Positions 1 to 9,591 of a stretch of 64,000 nt of DNA are shown in pieces (the first letter of the stretch is position 1; every line of letters begins with the position of its first letter). The notes beneath the pieces are model-generated. The model saw nothing but the letters and a program-made list of their open reading frames with translations, was not told where the DNA came from and did not search any database. This DNA comes from Hormiphora californensis (taxonomy: Eukaryota; Ctenophora; Tentaculata; Cydippida; Pleurobrachiidae): NCBI GenBank assembly GCA_020137815.1, contig CM035352.1, positions 1,838,529 through 1,902,528 on the forward strand, written 5' to 3'. The translations under genes and the position numbers were made by a program.

Positions 1-545
1 GAGAGGTGGTGAGGGAGTGCGGCCAGTGCGGGTGGTGCTGAGGAACAGAGAGATTTGCAGGACTATTTTGGGACAATCAGCGATGCTGAAGGACTACTGA
101 CCGTATCATCAGTGTTTAATTGCACCGGACGATCAGTAGAAGAGAGAGCAGAGAGAAAAGAATAGTTACTAAACTGAGAGAGAGAAAAAAATGAACCTGA
201 TAAATTTTGGAGGATTAGAAGAGGCTTATTGTAAAGAGTGAGACGTGAGAAGTGTTGCGAGAGATTAGAGAGATAGAGATTAATGATTTAACTTTTGAGA
301 TACGGTTTATTTCTAGTTTTATAATTTTTTATGGTTTTCAGTTTTGTAAAGACATAGTGCGGACAGGTGGGGTAGCACGGTCAAAGCACACAAAAGACCA
401 ACCGTCTTCGTGCTAACGACCCTGTTACGCCACCCTAATCCTCACTCAGTTTGGTCTTGTGTGGCTGGTTTGCTTCCTATTATAATATGATTATTTCGGC
501 GCAATGCCACTGCCAGCGGCAGTTTTGATTGATTGATTGATTGAA
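1..545 (+). mobile_element. probable 3' tail of a non-LTR retroelement
   Basis: No convincing reading frame is visible. The stretch ends in a short (TTGA)n tail at about 527-544, which is how many LINE and SINE copies end. The preceding sequence is GA-rich and then mixed, as in a 3' untranslated region. The body of the element, if present, lies left of the window. The family cannot be named. Confidence 0.35.
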
Positions 546-1010
546 AGCTCACCCCCTTCCCCAGGTCATCCTGCCTCCTAACTCACCCCCTTCCCTAGGT
601 TATCCTGACCCCTAATTCACCCCCTTCCCTAGGTCATCCTGCCTCCTAACTCACCCCCTTCCTTAGGTCATCCTGCCTCCTAACTCCCCCCCTTCCCCAG
701 TCATCCTGCCTCCCTAACTCACCCCCTTCCCTAGGTTAATCCTGACCCCTAACCACCTCCCTTCCCTAGGTTATCCCTGCCCCCTAACTCACCCCCCTTC
801 CCTAGGTTTATCCTGACCCCTAACTCACCCCCTTCCCTAGTTATCCTGACCCCTACTCGCCCCCTTCCCTAGGTTCCTGACCCCTAACTCACCCCCCTTC
901 CCTAGTTTATCCTGACCCCTAACTCACCCTACCCCTTCCCCAGGTCATCCTGCCTCCTAACTCCACCCCCTTCCCTAGGTCACTCCCTTCCCCGGGTTAT
1001 CCTGCCTCCT
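546..1010. repeat. minisatellite, about 35 bp unit, roughly 13 copies
   Basis: The core CACCCCCTTCCCTAGGTTAT recurs every 30-38 bases with small changes and length variation. Each unit holds a pyrimidine tract followed by AG, so each looks like a 3' splice site. No adjacent exon is recognised. Compare the splice-site minisatellites at 41.4-41.95 kb and 46.7 kb. Confidence 0.85.
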
Positions 1011-1448
1011 GATAGTACTGATCACTGACTGATCACTGACTGATGATTGATTGGATGACAGGTGACTGGGTTACAGTGGAGGCAAGTGACAGGGTACAGT
1101 GGGCAAGGTGCAGGGTGACAAGGGGAGAAAAGGTGACGGGTTTACAAAGAGGGACAAAAGGACAGGGTTGACAGTCATGGGAGACAAAGTACAGAAACAT
1201 TGTACCGCTGCAGCATGATACGATACACACGGATGTCCGTTAGCTACTATTTGAACTCCAGACAGGTTGAGTTTTCAAACCAGCTGCAGCTGGCCCCCTA
1301 GCCTTTCGGAATGATGTAAATTTGAAACCAAACGCTAGGGCAATAACTTATAAAACCTTATGAGGCAGTGTTTGACAACACTGTTTGTTGGTGTCTCCCT
1401 CTCTTTGTCCTCAGAGTGGACACTCTTTCATAGAGATATCCCAGAATC

Positions 1449-1589
1449 ATGATCACCCCCGGCCCCCAGAGTCTTGTGGCCCAGACATCTCTTCTCACTG
1501 TGTTGAGTTACCTAACAACTGGTGTTGTTGTGGTCGTTACGACAGTACGGTACTGGAACATAATGCTACCTTTGAATGGGGGGTTCTGA
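1449..1589 (+). CDS. possible 46-residue single-span membrane microprotein
   Basis: A good acceptor (pyrimidine tract ending CTCAG at about 1413) is followed by this short frame, which starts MITPGPQSLVAQ. It has one hydrophobic stretch, about residues 14-33 with a run of five valines, then R-Y-W and a short polar end. An in-frame stop at 1431 means the exon could only supply 5' untranslated sequence before this ATG. I do not recognise the protein. A chance frame is quite possible. Confidence 0.22.
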   Translation: MITPGPQSLVAQTSLLTVLSYLTTGVVVVVTTVRYWNIMLPLNGGF

Positions 1590-1859
1590 CAAGTTCGAAG
1601 AATGAATTGGAGTGACGTAGTTGTAACGGTGAGGATGAGTAATTCGAGATGTGAACGATAATTATAATTACTCAGAATAGAATAATTATTATAGGATCGC
1701 CTCCGTTCGACCTTCATCATGATGATGCTGCAGCAAGAACAAATCTTGGAAATTACTTCTTTGGCCGGACTTGTGTATAAATGGCACATATTATATAAAA
1801 ATGAAGTTTCTTCGTGAATTATGTTTTTTTCTGGCATGCGACAATAAGCATTTGAACTT

Positions 1860-2040
1860 CCACAGATTTTAGAGCATTTTCAAATTGAAGTAATGAAGTG
1901 AAGTACTTCTGAGTTGAAAATACTTCAAACAAAATCTGCAACGGATTTATGAAGCATTTTCAAATTGAAGTAAATGAAGTGAAGTATCTTCGAGTGGACA
2001 ATACTTCAAACAAAATCTGCAGCTGATTGAAGTATTTCAA
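1860..2040. repeat. tandem duplication, about 87 bp unit, two copies
   Basis: Two imperfect copies each run from GCATTTTCAAATTGAAGTAA to CAAAATCTGCA. The surrounding 1.85-2.35 kb is AT-rich and full of GAAGTATTTC-like words on both strands, suggesting an old decayed repeat. No gene is visible. Confidence 0.7.
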
Positions 2041-3079
2041 TAGAATTTTTAAAATTTTTAATAGCAAACAACTGAAGCAAATTTTTCTGCGGTTATTACT
2101 TCTATGGTAGAAAAGTTTAACGAAGCAGTATTTATTTCCGAATTATATTAGCGAAGCAATTGCCATTTGCTTCACTTTTCTGCAGTTTTTCAAAAATAAA
2201 AGTACTTCACAAAAAACACTTCACTCTATTTTTTGAAGATTGAGACACGAGACTTAGCCCATCTTGTAGATCTTTTTCTCCTGATCAAGATGGTATAAAT
2301 AACTTAAAATCGCCAAAATTGCAAATACTTCATTCTAAAAAAAGGGGCAGATCTCTACTCCTACATTTCCTGTTGGCCACAGATGACTCTTCACTGTCCT
2401 AAGAAAACCTGACTCCCTAATCATGATGAACACAGCTGTGGCTCCATCTCGACAAGGATCAGAGAGACAGAAAACAATAAACGGATAATTTTTAACAAAG
2501 TATTACTTCTTCATCCCTCTTTTGAAGTTCATTCTCCCTCCCTCTAGCTCTCTCTCTCCCTCTAGCTCCCTCTCTCACTATTTCTCCCTCTCTATTCCTC
2601 GCTATCAGTATCTCTATACTATGGCCTGCAATACAGAGGCTAGTACTGAGTGATGACATGTGTGTTCGCGTATACTGATTTTTACCGCTTTGCTTTTTAG
2701 ACTTTCTCTCTGAGCGTACACATAGCTCTTCACTTTGTCTCTCTATGCCTCTCTTTCACACTCTCTCTCATACTCTCCTCTTTCTTTCTCTCTTTCTTTC
2801 TCTCTTTCTCTCACATCGTGACACAATGCGTCCAATATGCTAGAAAAGACAAATTGCTTCGAGACAGCAGACACATTGGCACGAGTTGCAAGCCAGAACA
2901 GACAGCAGGAAAGGGAGAGATAGAGAGTGAGAGTGGGAGAGAGACCCAGAAAAATATAGATGGCGATGGGAGGGAGGAAAGAGAAAAAAGAACTTGGCTG
3001 GTTCATGGTTGGTTTGTGACCATCTGCAGCAGTCAACAAGTCTATCCAAATTTGGTCCGGCCAGAAATTTATGCGAATC
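2041..3079. other. intergenic, no gene recognised; CT-rich patches
   Basis: CT-rich low-complexity patches lie at about 2530-2600 and 2700-2815, with a GA-rich patch at about 2905-2995. Short frames here are read through these simple repeats and show no conserved features. Confidence 0.5.
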
Positions 3080-3139
3080 TTAGAAGTGTATCTCGATGCT
3101 CGAGTATATAAAAAGTTTAGAAAACCCGAAAAAAGTTAC

Positions 3140-3862
3140 CTCACTGCTGATAAATTCGTCATTCTTCAAGTCTTTGGCGCCCATTTGTTCTTTTACGGTG
3201 TTCGGAATTTTCTTTTCTGGCTGCAACACATGCAGCATGTCCAAAACTAGATCGTCATCGTCATCATCTTCAAGAACTTGAGGTGTCTTCTTTTCTGGCT
3301 GCAACATCTGAAGCATGTCCAAAACTAGATCGTCATCGTCATCTTCTTCATCTTCAACAACTTGAGGTGTCTTCTTTTCTGGCTGCAACATCTGAAGCAT
3401 GTCCAAAACTAGATCGTCATCGTCATCATCGTCATCTTCAAGAACTTGAGGTGTCTTCTTTTCTGGCTGCAACATATGGAGCATGTCCAAAACTAGATCG
3501 TCATCGTCATCTTCTTCATCTTCAAGAACTTGAGGTGTCTTCTTTTCTGGCTGCAACATCTGAAGCATGTCCAAAACTAGATCGTCATCGTCATCTTCTT
3601 TATCTTCAGCAATTTGAGCTACTTTCTTTTCTGTCTGTTTTTCTGCTTTATCGTTTTCCGTTGCTAGCTGGTCCTGCTTTTCTAGATTCTGGCCATTTCC
3701 TCTGTCCTCTAGGCGTTTGTCCTCCTGTCCGTCTTTTGGGTGTTTAGAAATTTCTTCCGACAAGAGCTGACTTTCCTTCTCCGAAGCCTGATCAACCACA
3801 ACCACAGGAGCTTTCTTATTTCCCCTCTTCTTCCCACCCTTTTTACCGCTCTTATCTCGCAT
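3140..3862 (-). CDS. acidic repeat protein, first coding exon (unrecognised)
   Basis: The frame starts at 3862 with a lysine-rich segment (GKKGGKKRGNKK) and a charged, Q/E/K-rich stretch of about 75 residues. Five copies of a unit of about 25 residues follow: an aspartate run, then LVLDMLQMLQPEKKTPQVLE or close variants. A splice donor (GAG then GTAACT) ends the exon at 3140; reading past it gives an unrelated hydrophobic tail, so I stop there. The alternation of a very acidic run, a short hydrophobic LVLDML motif and a basic PEKK suggests a multivalent linear-motif protein, perhaps nuclear or scaffolding. Later exons should lie below 3140 but I cannot identify them. No family is recognised. 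The repeat is in frame and conserved at protein level, which argues that it is translated. Confidence 0.6.
3205..3615 (-). repeat. in-frame coding tandem repeat, 5 copies of about 75-84 bp
   Basis: The word CTTTTCTGGCTGCAACA recurs on the plus strand at steps of 72-84 bases. Steps differ by whole codons because the GAT/GAC aspartate run expands and contracts. Outer copies differ slightly (HMLQ, HVLQ in place of QMLQ). Confidence 0.9.
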
Positions 3863-4270
3863 ACTACGATGTTTTGATTACTTTTCAAATCAAGCGATTT
3901 AACAATGCCCTGACTAAAACTAAACAACAGCAGAGTAAGAAAGGCACCGTTTGGATTTTCGGTTTTGGATTCTGGTGGTCCTAATCGCACAGATTGGGTT
4001 CATGGTTGCCTAGCTCGACCCCCTTTTCGCGAGGAGGGTTAGAACGTAACAAGTTCATGGGTAGAATCTGAACATACAATAACTGGGTGACACATATTTT
4101 CCGATATAAAAAGTACTGTGGAACTGCAAGAGTACAAGCAAAGTACCGAAGCACATGTTGTGCATGCTGCAAGCTGGATTTGAAAACTAGAGAAAACAGT
4201 TACTCAATTACTTCGTAACACCAACCCCTTCCGGGTGCCGTAATGTAATGTGTAATATATGAGGGGAGAG

Positions 4271-4323
<53 letters not shown>

Positions 4324-5149
4324 GGGAGAGATGAATGAGAAGGGAAGAGAGTAGGATAGTTATCGAGAGAGGGAGAGAAGAGGAGAGACTGAGCGATGAG
4401 AGATCCGTATCCTGTCTTCCTGCTGGCTCTCTCGATCAGAGTTCTCCGTCTGCTATCGACTACCGTCTGCTCTCTCAACCATCCTCTTCGCCTAATCGTG
4501 AGCTCGCGGATCTAGATGACTGAGTGTCTCTCTCGTCTTCTCTCCGTCCTGCCTCTCTGGTCTCTTCTCTTTCGTCTGTTCTGCTGCTCTTCGGTCGTGT
4601 CCGGAAAGAGACACTACTGGTTGCTGGAGAAAACTCAATGGTAGGTTCAAGGTAGGTGAGTTAGTAGTTGTTGTATGCGTGATATTGGTATTTGGGTCTG
4701 GGGAAACTGACTTACTGACAGATTTCATAACTCAAATTTAAGTTCCTTCTTGATTGTGATTTGGTTGTTTTTCGGTTTTAGTATTGGCTGAGCAGTTCTA
4801 TCGCTGGAAAGTGAGATCAGTACTTTTGCGAAGGAGAGCAAAAGAGAGAATAAAATCTTGATGGAGCTGCTTAGCTTTTTTAATATGGAATTCTTAAAAA
4901 ACGGAGTTTGTAACATAAAACATGCATAAATGATAAAATATAATAAGTGCATTACATAGTAACATAACGATATATTAACGATACGAGAAAAACATTTGAT
5001 TCTGGGAATAAAAACTTAAAATAGTGTTTTGATGTATTTGTTTAAAATAACAATAATTTAACAATACCGTCCGTGACCTTCTGATCACTACAACAACTGT
5101 CTATTTGCTGTCTCCAGTTCCACTGCTCTACACTTTTTCTCACCATCCT
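3863..5149. other. intergenic, no gene recognised
   Basis: The strip contains a (GA)n microsatellite at about 4262-4322 and CT-rich sequence around 4520-4570. Between 3863 and 4200 no open frame has recognisable content. The 4335-4523 plus-strand frame is GA-derived and not supported. Confidence 0.45.
4262..4322. repeat. (GA)n microsatellite
   Basis: About 60 bases of nearly pure GA dinucleotide on the plus strand. Confidence 0.95.
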
Positions 5150-5817
5150 CTAAACCTGTTCGTACCGTGGCCGAGCAGCGGCGGCTCCCTCCTCTTTCAT
5201 CCTCAAATACACCACATTACCCGAACCTCCTCCCCTAGGAGCTGTAGACTCCCCACACGTTCCACAGCAGATACACCGGAGGATATCATAGCAACACTTG
5301 CAGCAACAACACGCTAGAGCTACAATGGAGGCGAGTATGGCACCAGCGAAGATCCAGACCCCCATAATTACATTCTTGGGTCCGTACTCCTCACACCACT
5401 CGGAGAAAGGTTCCTCTCGGAGGAGAGGAGCGTATTCTGCGTATTTTCCAACCTTCTCGTAAATCGGGTACCTGCAGGTGGTATGATATCATGATTAGTG
5501 ACCATTATAACCAGTGAATATCATAATTAGTGAACATTCGACTTGGCTAAATCAAATTAAAAAATTAAAACGATGCATAGAAAGAAGATCATTGCAGGAA
5601 TCATATTGTTTATACTTTATATCCAAACTTACTTCATCATTTGGCACTCCGCTTTGACTGACAGTTTTTCAACTGCTTTATCGATTCCAAGGGCTGATGT
5701 GAGTGGGGATATTCCGAGTTCCTTTGCTGCAAAGTTATAGGCATCCATTAGGGCGGTGTCAGAGGCCAGGACTGGGCACATCATGGAGACTGCCAATACC
5801 ACACATAGGAGAAACAT
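5150..5817 (-). CDS. small signal-peptide/TM/poly-Cys membrane protein (cluster member 1)
   Basis: Two exons: 5817-5633, ending AA before GTAAGT, and 5471-5150 after CCTGCAG. Together they give 168 residues in frame. Residues 1-19 form a signal peptide (MFLLCVVLAVSMMCPVLAS). About 95 lumenal or extracellular residues follow, containing ALGIDKAVEKLSVKAECQMM and a second-exon segment with one WCEEYG cysteine. The membrane span is near residues 117-134 (MGVWIFAGAILASIVALA). Next comes a cysteine cluster (CCCCKCCYDILRCICCGTCG), likely palmitoylated. The tail contains VVYLRM and ends RYEQV. The two tail tyrosines sit as Y-x-x-M, 11 residues, Y-x-x-V, an ITAM-like arrangement. The tail and plan match genes at 7194-7484, 8588-8999 and, in part, 12014-12376. 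I know no named family that fits. A receptor-like or adaptor role is inference. Confidence 0.8.
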
Positions 5818-7193
5818 TGTCGATATAGCTAGGTGTACTAAACACTAAAAAGGAGAGATAGATTGGTTATATTTATTGGAATGTTACAATGTTAGTAACA
5901 TTGTTACATCTAGTATCTACTGCAGGGAACGGGGGGGGTGGGAGGTGAGTGGTGAATATGACATTGTGTGGTATGATGAATATCGAAAGTTGTTTGCACT
6001 GATTGTAACTAGGCACACCACACACTATAATATTATTTCAAAACATCAAACATGAGGGTTAAGAGTTCAAAAACATAGTTGACCAGCTCTAATAAAAAAT
6101 GGGTTAAATTGATCAGCGAGAGGGAGAGAAACAAAAGCATAACCATCGGCAAAAGTATGATAAGGAGTAGGAAGTAAACTCAAAAGAGGATCTCCCTCTC
6201 AATTTATCGCTCTCTCTCGCTCTCTATTTCCCTCTCTCTCTCTCTCTCTCATTTTCCGCTCTCTATTTCTCCCTCTCGCTCTGTCGCTCTCTCTTTCAAT
6301 CTCTCTCACTTTTTCTCTCTTGTCAAAAGTAAACTCCCTCTCCCATTCTGGCCCTCTATCGATAGCCATCTCTCCCGTCACAGTCACGCGATTTCTGTAC
6401 CAGAAACAACTACATACCAAAGTTTGAGACACACTTTCCCGACCAGAAAGCTGTTACCACCTTTCATTTTCAAGTTAAAATGGCTGCTTATTTAGACAAA
6501 CATATCTGACTAACTTTCCACAAAAACTAGCTTATAAAGGTAAACTCTACTAGTAAAATCTGCTGATCTCACTATACTATCTCTTCTCTGTCTATACTCT
6601 ATCAAAGCATTCCACAGGTCTAACACGGCTCTCTCAACACGTTCACATGTCAATATAAACACCAGCTGGTTATATCTAAAACTAAGAAAGGGGCGGGTGG
6701 GCTTAGAGGTACGGGGAACAATGAACATAGTCATCTCTCATATCATACAAACTGTCTGGCAGACTGCCAGACAGCTCCTCGCAAATTATTTTGAAGGTGC
6801 TTGAGAAATGAGTTTACCCCAGACAAGCTCAACTCTGTAGTCTGTTGTGACATACCGGATACAATATATTTATTTCGGTTGATTACAAAAATATCTAACC
6901 TCTTTTGCATTACATGCGAAAATTTCAATTCAGAAAAAGGAAAAGCTATTCAGTTTTGGGTGGTAACGGCCGACTGCAACGCAGAGAAATCTAAAATAGA
7001 TGCAGACCGGCCTGCTTCCACCTAAAAGTGAAACGGTTTCGGGTTTTTTGTCATGCCACATCTGGCCTTCAGCGGGACAAGGCCGCCACTTGCAAATGTT
7101 GGTTCACAGAAAATTAAGTTCATAGAGTTTTAAGTTTAAGTTCACGTGAGCGTTGAATTCTCACAGCCCAAAACGACGAAAAACAATGTAGAT
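5818..7193. other. intergenic, no gene recognised
   Basis: The strip contains a CT-rich patch at 6190-6320, short poly-G near 5930, and otherwise unique AT-moderate sequence. Minus-strand frames at 6510-6734 and 6743-6928 show no recognisable domain, signal peptide or splice support. Confidence 0.4.
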
Positions 7194-7484
7194 CTAAACT
7201 TTTTCATATTTATTTTCCACTCTTTGTCCACTTGTATCCATTGTCACATAGACTGCAGTACCATCATTCCTCAAGCATCCACAGCAACATCCCACAGCAA
7301 CATCCACAGCAACAGCAGCAACAAACTATCATAATGATTACAACCAGTGGAATTCCCACACACAGGGCTATAATCACACCCAGCACCCAGTCCATCTGCA
7401 ATATCATCAGGAAACATAGGGATCACAGGTAACATTGTTCAAAGAGAGAACTATAACTGTTATCGTCAGCAGTAACTTGGTCAT
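7194..7484 (-). pseudogene. decayed copy of the poly-Cys membrane protein family (cluster member 2)
   Basis: Reading from 7484, the signal peptide MTKLLLTITVIVLSLNNVTC is almost the same as that of the 8588 gene, but a stop follows after DPYVS. The next stretch in another frame gives a membrane span (DWVLGVIIALCVGIPLVVII) and a cysteine run. After one more frame change the tail reads AVYVTM, ten residues, YEKV, stop at 7194. The long outer region of its relatives is missing and two frame changes are needed. This looks like a relic or a badly assembled copy. Its parts occur in the same order as in the 8588 gene, so common origin is clear. Confidence 0.65.
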
Positions 7485-7988
7485 TGTGTATCTGGTGGAA
7501 TTAGTGGTTTGGATTGGAACAGTGTTACACGGTCGCTTGTAGTGGGAAAACGGTAATGGAAAACGAAGATACAGTAAGACGACGCGCAACCGTGACCAAT
7601 CAGGGCGCTAGTACGTGCTGACACATGAACTTTTTGCCGCGCGTTATGCACCGTGCGCATCTCCTTACTGTATTTTGCGTTACCGTATTTTGACTGCAAG
7701 CAGCACTGTAATTTGATAAACTATCTCCAGACACATGATACAGAGTTAAGGAAAATCATGACTCGCAACTAACGTCGAACGAAGGGGTAAATTATGCAAA
7801 CGATATTTAGGAAGAACTTTCACAGCTAATGAACCTCCAAAAGTAATGTAAACAATCGTGGTATTCCACGTGGTTACAGGTGGTTCATTGAACCGTGTTC
7901 AAAATTATAAGGAGTTCAATACAGTAGCTCGCTCCCGAATGACAACTAAACTGTCTTCTGACACATTTCTCCTGAACCGACATGCCGT

Positions 7989-8304
7989 ATTTAAAGTGAG
8001 AGTGGACAGAATCAGAATTGGACAAGTTTGTTGGAGGTTCTAGAGATTAGTTCTATGAGCATTTTGCCTTTTTTCGGCTCAAAATCGACCCATCCATCAC
8101 TGAGATATTTTTGTTACTCTCGGGGAATTCCTGTTTAATCAGTATATTATAAAACAGGATAGAAACAATCGTCGTGTTTTACTAACACATTCGGAATATA
8201 AGTAGTAGTAGTGAGCGGCAAAAAGGCAAAATTCTCATAGAACTAATCTCTACAACCTCCAACAAACTTGTCCATTTCTGATTCTGTCCACTCTCACTTT
8301 AAAT
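7989..8304. mobile_element. foldback/MITE-like inverted repeat
   Basis: Arms of about 85 bp (7989-8075 and 8217-8304) are inverted copies beginning ATTTAAAGTGAGAGTGGACA. The loop is about 140 bp with no coding content. Target duplication is unclear. The element lies just upstream of the plus-strand cluster gene at 8588. Confidence 0.7.
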
Positions 8305-8587
8305 CAAGGTGCCTCACTAGTTGTCACACCCCCAAATTAATATTGTCTATTTATCCCTCTGCTCCTCTAACAGAGAATGCATCCCCACTCGATTTGTTTA
8401 CTTTATTAGTTTTCTAGAACATTTGTCAGCCCTGTGTGAAAGATCTTCCTATTTTTCATATATATTGGTTGACCTCTTTGCGTTTTGTGCGACACCCAAT
8501 AGTCAACACATCAGTTTTATTCTACCGCCCCGGCCCCCCCCCCCAAAAACCCTGTAACAAATGTACCACTAATTCCACCGGTTAGCA

Positions 8588-8999
8588 ATGACCAAGTTAC
8601 TGCTGACAGTAACAGTTATAGTTCTCTCTTTGAACGGTGTAATTTGCTGGAACAGTGATCCCCTCGATCAACTAGCGGACAAGGTTAACGATGTTGCCAA
8701 CCACGCTGCCAATGACATAGTCGAACCCCTGGCGAACCAGCTGGGATTTACTGTCGAACCACCCTCTCCAACACAACCTCCATGAGATAAAGGATGGAGT
8801 TGAAAACTTCAGTAGGGAATCTGGATTTCCCATGGAGTTGATCATTGCCCTGGGTGTCGGGGTTCCCCTAGTTCTTATTAGTCTCGTAGTGTGCTGCTGT
8901 TGCTGCTGCTGTAGATGCTGCAGGAGGAAGAAGGAGACGGCTGTTTATGTGAGGATGGATCCGGCAGAGGGAGTGGAGAATAGATATGAACAGGTTTAG
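8588..8999 (+). CDS. small signal-peptide/TM/poly-Cys membrane protein (cluster member 3), frameshifted
   Basis: The frame opens at 8588 with a signal peptide (MTKLLLTVTVIVLSLNGVIC) and an amphipathic segment (DPLDQLADKVNDVANHAAND, then IVEPLANQLG). It stops at 8783. One base out of register, the sequence continues without a gap as NLHEIKDGVENFSRESG. It then reads a membrane span (PMELIIALGVGVPLVLISL), a ten-residue cysteine cluster (CCCCCCCRCC), basic RRKK, and a tail AVYVRMDPAEGVENRYEQV that stops at 8997-8999. Tail spacing is Y-V-R-M, nine residues, Y-E-Q-V. A single-base indel near 8760-8785, real or from assembly, is the simplest reading. An unrecognised short intron is less likely. The architecture equals the 5150-5817 gene on the other strand. 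Confidence 0.7.
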
Positions 9000-9219
9000 A
9001 TCATGTATTGGACAGCTACCGGCTACGTACGAAGGATTTGCTGAATTCTGGGATTTACACAAAAATCAATAAACAAGTATATTGCATGATGCCCTTGTTT
9101 TATTTTCAAAAAAAGTCATATTATTTTTTTTTCAGAAACAAAGCTTACACCGTCGTAATTGTATTTTGTATTTTTTCTATAAACCATGATTGTGCTTTGT
9201 GAATGAGGGAAGAGGATCT

Positions 9220-9236
9220 TGGAAGGGGGGGGGGGG
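9220..9236. repeat. poly-G tract
   Basis: A run of about ten G flanked by GGAAG and GTG. No function can be assigned. Confidence 0.6.
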
Positions 9237-9296
9237 TGAAGAAAACAACAAGTTAGTAATTGTAAAAACGGGTTATAAAATTATAAATTGATAAAC

Positions 9297-9368
9297 AACT
9301 GGGTTAAAATATCTGCTGGGTTAAAATAAATACTGGATTAAAATTAATACTGGATTAAAATAAATTAA
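9297..9368. repeat. short AT-rich tandem repeat
   Basis: About four units of near 18-20 bases with core CTGG(G/A)TTAAAATAAAT. Confidence 0.75.
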
Positions 9369-9591
9369 GTAAGTAAGTATATTGGGTGCATAAAAACCTT
9401 ATTCCCGGCAATCTCTACCGATTTCAGTTTAACCACACTAGCTGCAACATGTGCAGTGTGCAACAGTCTCTTCACATTCTCCTAATGGTAGTCCACCATT
9501 GAATGAGCAACATATAATATATCTTATCTAAACCGCCTGATACGCAACTATTACCGCGGTAATAGTCGGATAGACACGACCCTTTACCGGA

